Assembly: GCA_000499405.2 (NCBI GenBank) | Contig: HG738137.1 | Coordinates: forward strand, 8,817,609-8,881,608 | Source: Onchocerca volvulus | Lineage: Eukaryota; Nematoda; Chromadorea; Rhabditida; Onchocercidae | Direction: 5' to 3' | DNA: 64,000 bases | Shown: piece after piece, positions 31,601 through 43,460 of the stretch | Layout: every line of letters starts with the position of its first letter | How positions within the stretch are numbered: position 1 is the stretch's first letter | Notes under the pieces: model-generated | What the model saw: the letters and a program-made list of their open reading frames with translations, nothing else | Databases searched by the model: none | What the model was told of the DNA's origin: nothing | Position numbers and translations under genes: made by a program

Positions 31601-34600
31601 TGCCTTTTTCTTCATTAACATAAAAATTGGCAGTAATTAATTATTCTTCTAAAACAAATAATTAAATTTCATAGACTTACTCTTCGTACGATAGGACACC
31701 TTTGAGCCAGAAAATCATAATAACGACCAGAAGGCATACGATAACACAGGTAAATAATAGCGCAAAAAGAATATCACAGTCCAAACTTCGACAAAATGAG
31801 CAATCTTCTTTCAATTCTTTCTTTTTTTCATAATTTAACAAATGAATTCGAGCTTCTACTACATGTTCCAATGTGCGCATTTGCGCCATTCTTTTTTTTT
31901 TTTGAATAGCAAATAAGACAAATAAAATTTGTTTTCAAAACTTTCTGATTCTTTCTTTCGTTTTATTTTGCAAATAAATTAACTGAAAAGATAACAATAA
32001 TAATACGATTAAAGAATAAAAACATCAATTTATTTAAAATAATTGCATAAATGTAAATAATTAATGATAGGAATATGATAAATAATGGATGAAAAAAGTA
32101 AAAAAAAAAAAAAAAAGGAAATAAAATGAAGTAAAATAAAACAAAAAAGAAGAATATTGATTAGAATGGTAAAGAATTATTTCATTAAAAAAATTTCCGA
32201 ATTTTTCACATCCTTTTTTTTTTTTTTTTTGATAATTCTGAGTAGTTAAAGTTTTGGGATTTCATTTTCAAAAAAGAAATTTATCAGTGGAACACAGTAC
32301 GGAAAAATTAAACACTAAAAGATTTAGATTTGAGATTTAGATATATGATACGAGAGGGTAAAAAAAGTTTTCAATGATGCGAAATAATTTAACAAATATT
32401 GTATTTTCTTTCGTAAGCAGTTTGAATTTAGTAAAATTTAATAATTTGCTGCTTGAAAGTAATAAATCAAATATCTTCAAAAGGATAATGATCAGATAAA
32501 AGGACGTCAATGAAATTGTTATTTAGAGAATTTGGAAGTAAAATGGAAGAAAAAAGGATTGTTTTTTGAAATCTCAAAATTTTTTTCAATTTTTCAACAA
32601 AACACTTTTACAAATGATATTAAATATTTGTAAAAAAATTTTTAATTTATCTTGATAAAAAACTATCCAGCCGATTGTTTGATGATATGATTCGAAAATT
32701 TCGTGAAATTTTTCTGATTTTTTAATTCTGGTTTTTTTGTTGGTTTAATTAATTAATGTTTTGTTAGTGAATTATTTATTGTGAGGTATGTGATCGATCA
32801 CTGATATAATTGACTGAATCAATTATTGAAGCTAAATATAGAATGCAGTAATAAAGATCATATTAATAACAAAATCATCATCATAATCATGATTGTGTCA
32901 AAATTATTATTGTAATCGTGATTATATCAAAATGGCTATTACAATAATGATGACACTTACGAAGATAAAATAATCGCATAATTTTATGAACAGCTGCTCA
33001 TTGAGGTTTAATGAAAGTGATGGAAGTGTTAGTATTGTGCAGTTTAAATTTATTATTTACATTTGCTGTGATAAAATCGATCAAATTTTATATCTTTAAA
33101 CTAATTATAACATTAATTTAAGTAGCATTAAATTAACAGATTTTTCAATTTAAAGTCTTCATATTACACATTACTTCATAAATCATACGATACCATAGAG
33201 AAAATAACACAATTTTCCATTCCTATCAATATGCTTTAAAATATTATTTAAATTTAATTTCTATTACACATGCATTGTAATGAAAATTCATGCAAATTTA
33301 ATTTAGATTCATCTGAATTCATTTAAATTTTAGTATCATTATCAAAGTTTTCAATTTAAAGTTTTTATTTTGCACATTACATTAAATTATTATCAAAGTT
33401 TGATAAAACAATACCTGACAATAATGTAGATCAGATCATCATTTCATAAATGTCATTAGCCTAATTTACAGTATTTTATACAGTTTTAAGTTTCAAAAAA
33501 ATAATTTTAAGTAACTCCTAGCACAATGACAAATTTTTTTTTTTTCGTTTTAAGCAGTAATGATCAATAAAGGAGGTATTATTAAAAAAAAGTTTGATGA
33601 AATTATATTAAAAAAAAATCAATCGACTTGGATGATAAAGGTCAAATAATGTTATTACCTCATCAAATCTTAATTAATTAATTAATGAGGACAATATGTG
33701 TATTATTTGAAAGAAAATCAAATTAAAATATTATATATTAATATGATTGAAGGTATTGATTCATTCAAGTGTTTTAATTAATTTCAATATTAATTAAAAG
33801 TTTGATCTGCTAAGTATCGTAATTATCAGCAAGTAAATGATAGAAAGCATTTCATCATTTATTGAACAAAATTATCGCATTTTCTCCACTTCCAAGTTAC
33901 TTTTACATTGGAAACTTTCTTTTAAATGATGAATAATTTCATATTTATGACTTGACTAATCGATTATCATTATAGATAAATTGTCCTATCATATCTAAAA
34001 TATTGATCGATTGAATGATAAGAAAAAAAAGGATTTTTATTTTAGCAAGAATTGAATATAAAATAATTAAAAAGTGTTTATAAATAATTTCAGATTATTC
34101 CACTAACATCAATGTGACTATTCGTTTTGAAAAGTTTCAAATATGCTGAGAAAAATGAATTATCATTTTAAAAACTTGAAAAGCATGAGAAACAATAATC
34201 GGATAATGTTTATATAAATTTATAATCAATTAAAAGGATATGGATATTAAATTAGATTAGATTAGCTATTTTCTTTTTATACTTGTATTGATTCTAAATT
34301 TCTTTTTTAATTAAATCATTTTAATCTAAGCTAACATACTATTTCTAAAATCTCACTTGCTTATTCTTTTTTTTCTTTTTTTTTTTTTTTTTTTTTGAAA
34401 AGAAAATATAAATTTTTTAGAAATGAAAAAATTTTTAATTTTATCATCTAGCATTGTAAGAATTTTGAGAAAAAACTGAATGCACTTTTTATGATTTTTT
34501 GAACTTTTCAACTAAATTTCAAAATTTAAATTTTAAAAATTTGTATAAAAAAGAGGAAAAAAATAATATTTATCGTGGTTGATGATGATTAAATCAATGA

Positions 34601-35616
34601 AAGCTTCATTTTAAAGTACATATATATAATCGTTTTAAAGTGGATAAGCAAAGTTTGCTGATCAATGTCTTACCAAATATCCGTTTAAACAAATTCATCA
34701 AATCCTCTGCCTTGTCAACTGTCAATTCAAGTTAAAATTGATTTGTCAGTTCAAGTTTAAATTCACATTAATTTATATCGAAGTGAATCATCCCATTCCT
34801 ACCATCAATAAATACAATTCTTCAAAAAGGATTTCTATTTTTTGCTATTTTTAAAACATAAGATTTTGAAAAATTATATTTAAAAAAAAAAAGAAAAAAA
34901 TTTGTTGTCTAGTATCTTGGAATTAAAAAAAAAGAAAATGTATATCGTTTAAAGCTAATTAAATCTAAATTTAATTTTAAGTTACATTTCCATTATCATT
35001 TTTTAGTCCAAATTATTTGTTAGTTTAAATTTTCGAATATAAAAGATATTTGTAATCTAGGATCTTGGAATAGAAAAAAAATCAATTAATGCCTAAATAA
35101 AAGTAAATTTGTAACTAGTTAAAATTGAATTTAATTTTAATTTCCATTTCCATTATCACTTTTTTAGTCCATATTATTTACTAACCTAATATATTTAAAA
35201 ACTTATATTTGCAAAAAAGCAAGATATGAATATTTACATATGATAATGTACGAATATTCCTTTTGATTTTTAGAGAAAATAAAAAGGAATAAATTATTTG
35301 AAATCAAAAATTCATAATCAAGTACTACATATAACTCTGAAGCATCACCATTAAAATATTCCAATAAATTTAATAAAAAAGTGATGGTTAAATCATTAGA
35401 AAAATCGTGAATTTATAATTTAATTCATAGAAAATACAAGTTAATTGATAATTTTATCAGTAAACAAAAATGCAAATGAACTGGTAACTTTTCTATCCTT
35501 ATCAGTAAACAAAAGATAAGCAACTTACGGAATACTATCTCGACATCACGTCCTTTATCATTATCATCTGCGTTACACCACGTGAATATGATAGGTAAAA
35601 TGACGCTGAGTAACAT
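18486..35616 (-). CDS. lev-10: LEV-10 ortholog: five-CUB, LDLa, type I membrane protein, 23 exons
   Basis: In C. elegans LEV-10 clusters levamisole-sensitive acetylcholine receptors at neuromuscular junctions. Exons: 35529-35616, 30984-31102, 30725-30807, 30259-30375, 29762-29859, 28521-28587, 28082-28130, 27455-27546, 27158-27319, 26770-26920, 26211-26338, 25454-25617, 24435-24566, 24053-24153, 23798-23913, 23248-23315, 22952-23110, 22446-22585, 21971-22161, 21524-21600, 20809-20934, 18859-19075, 18486-18669. Sum 2829 nt, 942 aa (C. elegans protein about 959), all phases agree. Order: signal peptide MLLSVILPIIFTWCNA; CUB1 about 31-165; CUB2 181-300; CUB3 319-480; CUB4 495-625; CUB5 636-765; LDLa with six Cys 770-810; TM 821-844 (VFFLATFSGFIFLFISGFAA) followed by a Lys/Arg-rich stop-transfer; Ser/Asn-rich cytosolic tail ending DDNNIFYG. 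The 88-nt signal-peptide exon ends in phase 1, matching exon 2. Exon 12 encodes an Asp tract from (GAT)n. Architecture and length separate it from Neto/SOL-2 (two CUBs). The first intron (4.4 kb) holds the eat-18-like gene. Confidence 0.92.
19240..19800. repeat. Degenerate intronic repeat block in lev-10 intron 21
   Basis: Many imperfect copies of a 40-60 bp unit of the type TGTAAAATTTATTACAAAC with ATTGCTTAAA spacers fill the intron between the LDLa and TM exons. Copies are diverged and boundaries are approximate. Confidence 0.6.
22745..22930. repeat. About 62-bp tandem repeat, three copies, lev-10 intron 17
   Basis: Three imperfect copies of a unit with AACTTAATGAATGAATCAGA, ATTTTGCCGC and GCAAGATTTTT elements between exons 17 and 18. 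Confidence 0.7.
25566..25602 (-). repeat. (GAT)n microsatellite coding an Asp tract in lev-10 exon 12
   Basis: ATC repeats on the plus strand (GAT in coding sense) encode nine consecutive Asp near residue 395, inside CUB3. In-frame length change is tolerated by the triplet unit; the acidic stretch lies in a CUB surface loop. Confidence 0.85.
26905..27145 (-). repeat. Tandem duplication copying the acceptor and 5' end of lev-10 exon 10
   Basis: Copy 1 spans about 26905-27028 and includes the start of exon 10 plus its acceptor. Copy 2 (27029-27145) repeats GTAATCTAACGAATATCTAC and the ATGACAAAAATCGATAATTT block, so a decoy acceptor TGTAG lies at 27047-27051 in the intron. Copy 1 also carries a (CAA)n expansion, so the true acceptor is preceded by (TTG)n in transcript sense. 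Confidence 0.8.
31140..31515. repeat. Degenerate 45-60 bp repeat in lev-10 intron 1
   Basis: Repeated AATTCTGATA(A/G), AAAGCTTTA and ACTTCCTTACTT modules lie between exon 2 and the eat-18-like gene. Copies are imperfect; no coding potential. Confidence 0.6.
31677..31889 (-). CDS. eat-18: EAT-18-like small single-pass membrane protein nested in lev-10
   Basis: Intact single-exon ORF of 70 aa, ATG at 31889, stop TAA at 31677-31679. It has a hydrophilic N-terminal half with a CSFCRSLDC cysteine motif, then a strong TM helix (about 39-64, ILFALLFTCVIVCLLVVIMI) and a short end KGVLSYEE. In C. elegans EAT-18 is a TM protein of about 70 aa required for pharyngeal nicotinic receptor (EAT-2) function, and its gene lies within the lev-10 locus. 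The size, topology, strand and position here match. I checked whether it could be an alternative first exon of lev-10: its terminal GTAAGT donor would leave phase 2, giving an immediate stop in lev-10 exon 2. A separate short transcript is therefore more likely. Assignment by position and shape, not by alignment. Confidence 0.8.
   Translation of the reverse strand: MAQMRTLEHVVEARIHLLNYEKKKELKEDCSFCRSLDCDILFALLFTCVIVCLLVVIMIFWLKGVLSYEE
34900..35200. repeat. About 148-bp tandem duplication in lev-10 intron 1
   Basis: Two imperfect copies starting near 34900 and 35048 share TCTAG(T/G)ATCTTGGAAT, ATTTCCATTATCA and TTTTTAGTCCA(A/T)ATTATTT in the same order. Located 330-700 bp inside the intron from the signal-peptide exon. 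Confidence 0.75.
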
Positions 35617-35804
35617 TGCAGCGTGTCATTTGAATCACTACTACATTATTGTTCTTCACGTAATTCTCATAGCTTTTTTTATACGTGTCATTCTACACAT
35701 TCTGAAATCACGTAAATACGTAAAACTAACGTACAAGAAAAAATAATGCGAAATTTATGATATGAAATTTGAAAAATTTTACTATCATAAATTATATATA
35801 ATTT

Positions 35805-36245
35805 AATAAAATTTTTAAATTTCATTTACAATTTTGTATATTTCGTATAAATTTTAGAAATTTTAAATTAAAATCAACGAGTATCAATTGTTTGAAAACG
35901 AAAAAAAAAATTTCTTAATTTGTTAATCTGGCACAGTAATTGTTGATTAGAAAGTTTATATTTTATTGGTAATATTTTGTATAAATTTTGGAAATTCCTG
36001 ACTAAAATCAAGAATTAATAGTTTTTCGTAAACAAGAAGGAAAATTTTACGATTTTTTAATTTGTCAAAATAATTGTTAATTAAAAAGTTTACATTTTAT
36101 TGCTAACATGCCACATAAAATTCGAAAATTTCTAACTAAAATCAAATAATAATGGTTTTTCGTAAACAAGAAGGAAAATTTTACAATTTTTTAATTTGTC
36201 GAAGTAATTATTGATTAAAAAGTTTGTATTTTATCGCTTACTTCA
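35805..36245. repeat. 132-bp tandem repeat, about 3.3 copies, upstream of lev-10
   Basis: Copies begin near 35805 (diverged), 35935, 36067 and 36199. The core GTTTTTCGTAAACAAGAAGG followed by AAAATTTTAC is identical in two copies. Starts about 190 bp upstream of the lev-10 start codon. Confidence 0.85.
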
Positions 36246-37139
36246 AGTGATAAAAAATTGTAACTAAAGTGAAAAGAAATAATTTCTAAATTATTCAAGT
36301 TAAAAATTTTGAAGAAAAAAATAATTGCTTAGTTTCACTTGTGCTATACTATCAAATTTTTGATCAAAAATGTCGGGAAAAATCAAATTACACAAAATGG
36401 AAATATGATTCGAGAATTGGGAATATGAGCAGACAAAAATTTCACGATATTTTTTCAAAATGTATAATAAAAATCGAATGAAAGATTTTTTTTTTCTTTT
36501 TGATGAGGAATTTTTTAGAAAAAATTGTCGAGAGCGGATAAATGTAAAATTTTCTAATATCTGATTTCTCGAGACTCTCAAGACTATTAAATCAACATTT
36601 TTTTTGTTGATTTCTTTCTCTATTTACAAAAAAACAAAACCAATATGCACCATTATATCATTTCAAGGAATGTAATTTATTTTAGGAGCAGAGGAAGGAA
36701 GCATTTAAAAAAAAAAAAAAAAAAGAAAGAAAGATCGCGCTAATTGGTTTGAAAGAATTATTCACACAAATCGATAAGCTAGCAAACTTATCGACTATCA
36801 GTGCTTTTCATTAGATTTTTTGCAGGATTAAACAAATTTTTCATTTAATTCAACAAATGATTTAATATAAAATTTTCATATAACAAATGAAAAAAAGAAA
36901 AATGTTAACCAAAAAAAATTTACTTCAAAAAAATTTTAAATAAATTGTTTGAAAGATTTTGCATAAAAATTTTAAAAATAGTTTGGAATGTAAACAAAAG
37001 AAAAAAAAGAAAAGAATATATAAACAAATAAGAAAAATAAACAAATGTATATGTAAAGAAACATGAAACTTTCAATAATATTTTTATTGTGATCATATAA
37101 ACATGATGAGTGAATGATATTAATAATAGTGATAATACT

Positions 37140-37530
37140 AAAATATAAAATGATCATATAATGATAAAGAATTATTAATATTGATTATAATAATAATAAT
37201 GATAATATACAAATATTGATAATAAAAATAAAAGTAATAAAGTAAGATAATTTAAAAAATGTAAGAAATATGAGATGATCATGTAGTGACGATGCATGAA
37301 TAATATTACTAATGATAATAGTAATAATAATGATAATAATGCAATAATGATAATAATAATCCTTTATGAGAGGGAAGAATGGAAGTTGATGATACGACAA
37401 CGATGAATGAATAATGTTAATGATAATGATAATGATATAATAATGATAACGATAACGATAATGATTATGATTATGACAACGATAATGACAATGATAGTGG
37501 TAATAATAATATAATAATAATAATTATTAT
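37140..37530. repeat. Imperfect AAT/GAT/GATAAT triplet and hexamer repeats
   Basis: About 390 bp dominated by TAATAATAATGATAATGATAA-like triplets, with two copies of a GATCATNTANTGA motif. Low-complexity ORFs on the minus strand here are products of the repeat. Confidence 0.8.
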
Positions 37531-39739
37531 TATTATAATAACAATACTAACTGAGAAGGATATAATGGAAGAAAATGTTGAAGGGAACAGCCGTTGTGTT
37601 TGCTACATATCTCACCTTACTCTCGATGAACAAGGCTAGGATGGAAGATGGATGAGTTTGAGGATATGAGAGGAAAGAGGAATGTATCATCCACCACCAT
37701 ATCATATCATATCATATCATCAAATATCTCTCTGATCTGGTTTTTGGTATCATCAATCATCAATGATAAGTTCCAAATCAATTCCCAAACCTCAAAACCT
37801 TTTCATAACTTTTTCTCATTTTCAATCATTCAAGCGTCAACTTATGTCAATTAATACAAAGAGCAAAGTGAAGAAGAAAAGTGAAAAACAAGTATGATTT
37901 TTGAAATTTAAATAAAGAAGAAAAGAACAACCTTCGAAATTAACTGAAGCAAGCAATAATAATAAATGATTCAATAGGAAAGTGAAGAGACGAGAAAAAT
38001 AAGTTTAAATATTGAAATTTAAATAGAAAAAAAGTCCTGGAAATAATTGAAACAAGTTATAATAAAATAGCAATTGATTTAATTGTTTCAACAAAAAGAA
38101 AAAAATCACACTTATTTTTTAAGAATTTCAGAATTTAAATAGAAAAAAAGTTTTCGAAACTTATTGAAGCAAATAATAGTGATAATAATGATTTTGATTC
38201 AATCTTTCCAACAATAAAAAGAACGTACACTTATAATTTAAAATTTATTCCATATTTCATTCCATAATTTTTAGAATTTATTTTAATTTTTTCCAGGTGA
38301 GTGAAATTTGATTCTTAAAATTGACGATATTAGTAAATTTATAACTGTCAGTAATTGGTCAATTATCGATGTATGGGATTAGAAATTTTATGGAAATATC
38401 AAAAAGAAATTATTCACTGTCTGCTGTCCTTATTTCATTGCCACAAACCAATTTTGACAATTCAATTTCAAAATTCATTGAAGTATTAAGAGCTTTAACT
38501 TAAAATTTAGCCAATTTCGATCAAGCATTAGATAAGTGGTTATATCAAAATGAAATAACGTAAATTATTAATAAGAATGAAAATTTTTCTTTTGTCGCAA
38601 AATGATTTCAAGTGATATTTAATAACTTTTGGAAACTATTTTTGTTTCCTTTTAAAATTCAAATATTTGTTTATTGAAGTTAAAATTTTTGAACAAATTG
38701 CTGTGATTAAGTACTGGAAATAAATTTCATGTGAAGAAATTAATTATTAGAATTAAACATGCACAGATAATTTCTGATCAATTAAAACTTCTGGACTAAT
38801 TGTTTACGCAGTAAGAATTACTTATATATTAATTATTTATGTACAATATGTATATGAAATTGCACTACAAATTTGTAAGATAATTTTTCTTTTTTAATCT
38901 GAAACTTTAAACGAATTTCTGATGTAATTACATTTCTGAATTAGGGAAAATTAAATTCCACTCTTTGCATGAATGCTGCAAAATGAGATAATTTGAGCGA
39001 ATTTAAATTAAAATGACGAAAACAGTTCTTCACTATCTTCTCATATTTCAGCTGAAATTCGTTCAATTTCTTTTGTTAAACTAGGTAAAATGATTCTACG
39101 TATAGAAAAAATGATAATATTGGAAATAGAATAAATAAGGATCAAATTAAAACTTGCCAGATTTTTTGTATTCTAAAGTAATTTTTGAAAACAAAGAATA
39201 TTTTATTATCGTTGCAATTTTTCAACAAAAAATTTGCATAATAATTCGCTAAGAATGAGAGATTAATTCATGAAAATTGAATAATTTATGATTAGAAGGT
39301 GATAAGCTATGAAATCAAGAAAGGTTATTGATTTCACAAATAATTTTGATCTTATAAAATGCATTTCAAAATGAATGAATAATATATTCTTGCTAATTTA
39401 ATTTAGTCCAATTTTTTAATCCAAAAACAAAGCAACAGTATGATGAGAAATTCTTTCTTCAAAGATTTTTTTTTTCCCTCAAATTTCTAATTGATTTCTT
39501 TTGAATAATATTCCTAAAAAAAAAATGCAAATTTCATCCGATAAAAAAAAAATTGTAGAAAAAGTTTGAATAACATTTCTGATGACAAGTATTTGGGAAT
39601 AATTTGAAACGAATGATTGACTGACAATTTAGTATCAGGCGGTGTTAGTCAAGAGTACAAATTGCTCATCCTCCTTATTTAATGCAATATTGAATTTTCC
39701 AAGTAGAGAACTGGTCAAATAAGTAATTCCAAAACTGGT

Positions 39740-40560
39740 AAAAAAGAATTTCGAAATGTTCATAATTTTCAATTTTCAAATTTAACTCTGAGTCATTTGG
39801 GATTCGATAATTTGGAATCACATCTTGACTGATTGACAAATTGTTAATTAATTTTTGATATATATGATTGGTTAGGAAGGAATGAACAAGTAAACAAGCT
39901 TATCAAATAACAATCTAAATTGATAAAAACAAAATTGATAAAAAAATTCCGAAAAATTCATAATTTTCAAATTTCAATTTTCAAATTTAACTCTGAGTCA
40001 TTTGGGATTCAGCAGTTTGGAATCACATCTTACTGGATTGATAGTTTGTACCTTACTGAATTATCTAATTAATTAATTAGAAAGAAATGAGAAACTAAAC
40101 AGTGAATTAAAACATTACAAATAAATCGATATTTCAAAAGGGCTATGACAGATAAAAAGAATTTCGAAAAACGATTCAACTTTACATCGGTGGGATCAGG
40201 TGGCTGGAATTACATCTTAATGAATTGATGGAAATACTAATTGGTTTTCGATGTGTGTCAATCAATTAGGAAGAAATGAAAAATAAACAGCAAATTGAAA
40301 TGTGTAAAAAAAAGTCGATATATTAGAAGGAATATGACGGATAAAGAGAATTTCAAAAAATTCGCAATTTTTAATTTTCAATTTAATTGTACATCATTTG
40401 GGATCCGATGGTTAAAATGGATTGATAGGTTGCACTTTACTTTACTGCTAATTAGTTTTCGATAAATCATGATTAATTAGGAAAAAATAAAAACAACGAC
40501 TTGAAATATTTTATAAATAAAATCGATATTTTAAAAAGACTAATGCAACAAAATTTTTCA
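39740..40560. repeat. About 200-bp degenerate satellite, four copies
   Basis: Copies begin near 39747, 39944, 40160 and 40348, each opening AATTYCRAAA and continuing with CATTTGGGATYC, GGAATCACATCTT, ACTGATTGA, GATTAATTAGGAAG and AAATCGATATTT modules. The first two copies share the 20-mer run AACTCTGAGTCATTTGGGAT. Not coding. Confidence 0.8.
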
Positions 40561-40873
40561 CCCATCTAAATCATAGATATTGTGGCCGTGTAAAATATAA
40601 GACTTTAAACGTAAATATTCTTTTCTTTTCCGTTTTGACGAATCAAATCCATTCTATCCTTCTCTTTTCTCTGTTTCGCCTTGCACATATTTATACGGAG
40701 GGATGAAGTTTAAATGAAGTATTCGTTGTCGTAATTTCAAAGGCATTTTGCAAATTGAGTTATTCAAACTAAGAAATGCGAAATTTTTGCGAAAATGGGC
40801 TGCTTTTCATTTTTTTTTTCGCATTTCTTTCTCTGGCAATATTTCTGTTTCGGAGGAAAAAAAAATCCTTTTT

Positions 40874-40878
<5 letters not shown>

Positions 40879-40928
<50 letters not shown>
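40879..40928. repeat. (CT)25 microsatellite
   Basis: Uninterrupted CT dinucleotides over about 50 bp. A polypurine/polypyrimidine tract of this kind often behaves as a GAGA-type regulatory or nucleosome-free element, but here nothing beyond the repeat is visible. Confidence 0.95.
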
Positions 40929-40929
<1 letters not shown>

Positions 40930-41304
40930 AAAAGGACAGCTTAAATTTTCAGAAAGAAAAAGTAAATTTGAAGAAAAGCAAAATTATGACTTAGACTTTG
41001 GAAATTTATATAAAATTTTGCTTGGCACCAAAAAAATTAAAGTAGTAAAATGTATTTAAAAAAAAAAAAAGTGATTGGAAATCGCAATTTTTTCTAATTA
41101 TTCGACAACATTTTTGAAGAAAAACTTTCATTTTTCTATAAAAAAAATTGAAATTTATTCCTTGTCATTATTACTACTAAAAATTCATTCTTAAATTCTT
41201 AACCGATTTCTAATCGAATTCTTAAATTCCATGAGGTATAAAATCTCTTGGTACGAATAAAATTAAAATTCAATTGTATAAAAAAAATCAGATGTACAAA
41301 AAAA

Positions 41305-41340
<36 letters not shown>

Positions 41341-43074
41341 ACAAAGTGATAACAAATTAATTTTTTTAATGAAAAAAACTTTTATTTTTAATTAAGAAAA
41401 TAAAATTTATCTTTTGTTATCACTTTGTTCAAGATTTAATTTTTCAGTGAAAACTTCTAAAAATGGGGATTTTTGAAGATTCATTCAAAATCTGCAAGAG
41501 AGTTTCTGAAAATGAGAATTTTTCAAAAGTATCAATCCTATCATTATTTGCTGTCATTATTATTTATATCTCTAAATTTGAGACACTATCATTATTATCA
41601 TTTTTTTTTCGAAATTTAAGTTAGCACTCCATTATTATTTTCAAATTTGTTTTCCTATTTAATGGAATGGAAAAAATCTACAAAATTTCTATATTAAAAT
41701 TTGTAGAATCATTTTTCTTTCGTGATTTTTATATATTCAGAATATAGCAATTTTACAGATTGAAATATTTCTTTGAATAGTATTTGGCTTTATGGGTAAA
41801 AAAATAAATTTTACACTTCATGCGATTAATCAATAGATTTCATCATAGAGTGATACGTGAAACATATCGTATCTACGTGAAATTTTTGAAGAATAAATAT
41901 TTCAACTTCATTAATTATCTCTTCAGTTGTTCGTTTTAATTTTTTACACAACTATCATTCAATGAAAATATTTTTTCCATTAAAAGTATTTATCATTGAC
42001 TCTGACCTGAAAAAGCAAATGAAAACAAATTTGAAAGATAAGATTTATGTGTCAAAAAATTATTTTAATTAAAAGTTGTAATTTTGGAATATGTTTTAAC
42101 TTTTTTTTTTTTACATTTTCATTCCAACGAAAACTTTTTTTTCTAAAAAAATATCATTTATTTAATTTTTCATGACTAAAGCTAATAATGCATCTCTCAT
42201 CTTTCTCAAAAGTTTGTGCTTGATATTTCATATCGTTAGAGTAAAGATTATAAATGGACAATTTTAGGCTTTTGGGCTATACTGGGCTTTTTATATGATA
42301 AATGTCATTAATCAATCGAAGTCTCTGAAGCAATAAATTTCCAAAAAAAAAATTCGAATTTTTTAGTTTGCTATTTTGTAGAGATGATTTTACGGACTAA
42401 GAAATTCTGTATTAAAATAAAAATAATATTCCAGCTTAATAAAAATTTTTGAAAAAAATAATTTTGAAATGTTCTAAAAATTCAACCAATTTTTTTTTTT
42501 TTTTTTGAATTTTTTCTCTTTATATTGCATTTATTGATTTTTTGACGAATGGGACCGGAAAAAAATCGAAATTTAGGGAAAGTATCGGGAAAAAAAAGAT
42601 TTGAAATGGATTAGAGGGAAGAGTTTATACGCAAATAGAATGCATGCGATGATTTGCTTAAATTTGATAGCGAGAATTTTTATTCAAATTTCAATTTTGA
42701 CACTTTGATAAATTGATTCTGAACAACTAAAAGTTTTTTTATAACTGCATTTTGCATTTTTTCAACCAAAATTTTTGATTTGTGCAAACTTTACAGAAAA
42801 AATTGGTTAACTTCAGATTTGTCACACTGCAACAAAAAGGATTGATTCTCAAAAGGCGAAATTGAAAGTACGACAAATTCTTAACAATTGCTATCGAATT
42901 TAGAGTGTGAATAGAAGAATTATGTAAATTCAGAATGCATCTGTTTGAGCAGATGGCTATTATGTCTGGAATAAGTCACAAAATATCATTCAGTATTTAT
43001 TTGATATATGAAGATGGAGGGAATATGCTATACCAAAGTATATATATATATATATTCATCTGTCGCATCATTTT

Positions 43075-43460
43075 ATTGATATTTGCGATATGCTTGCGAT
43101 ATCTCATATAATTGTGATGTCGATGATAATGTAATAATTGCTATGTATATGATAATATAATGCTTGTGATATTTCATATACTTGCGATACCTATGACAAT
43201 GTTATACTTGAGATATCTATGATAATATAATGCTTGCGATAAAAATTCATGAACTTATGCCTATGATAAAGTAATACTTGCGATGTCTGTGATAATGTAT
43301 TACTTGTGATGCCTACAGTAATTTGATACTTATAACATTTCCGATATTTGCAACAATTATGATAACTTCTATCTTGTGATGTTCGTATGTTTATGATATT
43401 TTGAAATATTTGCAGCATTTGTAATAATATCTTATGACACTTGTGACACCTCATATTTAA
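43075..43460. repeat. Degenerate 25-30 bp minisatellite, TGCTTGYGATATCTATGATA type
   Basis: About a dozen diverged copies of an ACTTGYGATRTCTATGATAA unit, preceded by an (AT)n stretch at 43039-43055. The ORF on the minus strand across it (43191-43454) is produced by the repeat. Confidence 0.75.

Noticed and set aside
31677..31689. GTAAGT at the end of the eat-18-like ORF as a donor making it an alternative lev-10 first exon
   Set aside because: It leaves phase 2, and joining to lev-10 exon 2 gives an immediate stop. The signal-peptide exon at 35529-35616 fits in phase 1.
36300..36581. 93-aa minus-strand ORF upstream of lev-10
   Set aside because: Lys/Phe/Ile-rich AT-driven composition, overlaps satellite flank, no splice or homology signal.
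40776..40994. 72-aa ORF with Leu-Ser repeats
   Set aside because: Product of the (CT)25 microsatellite.
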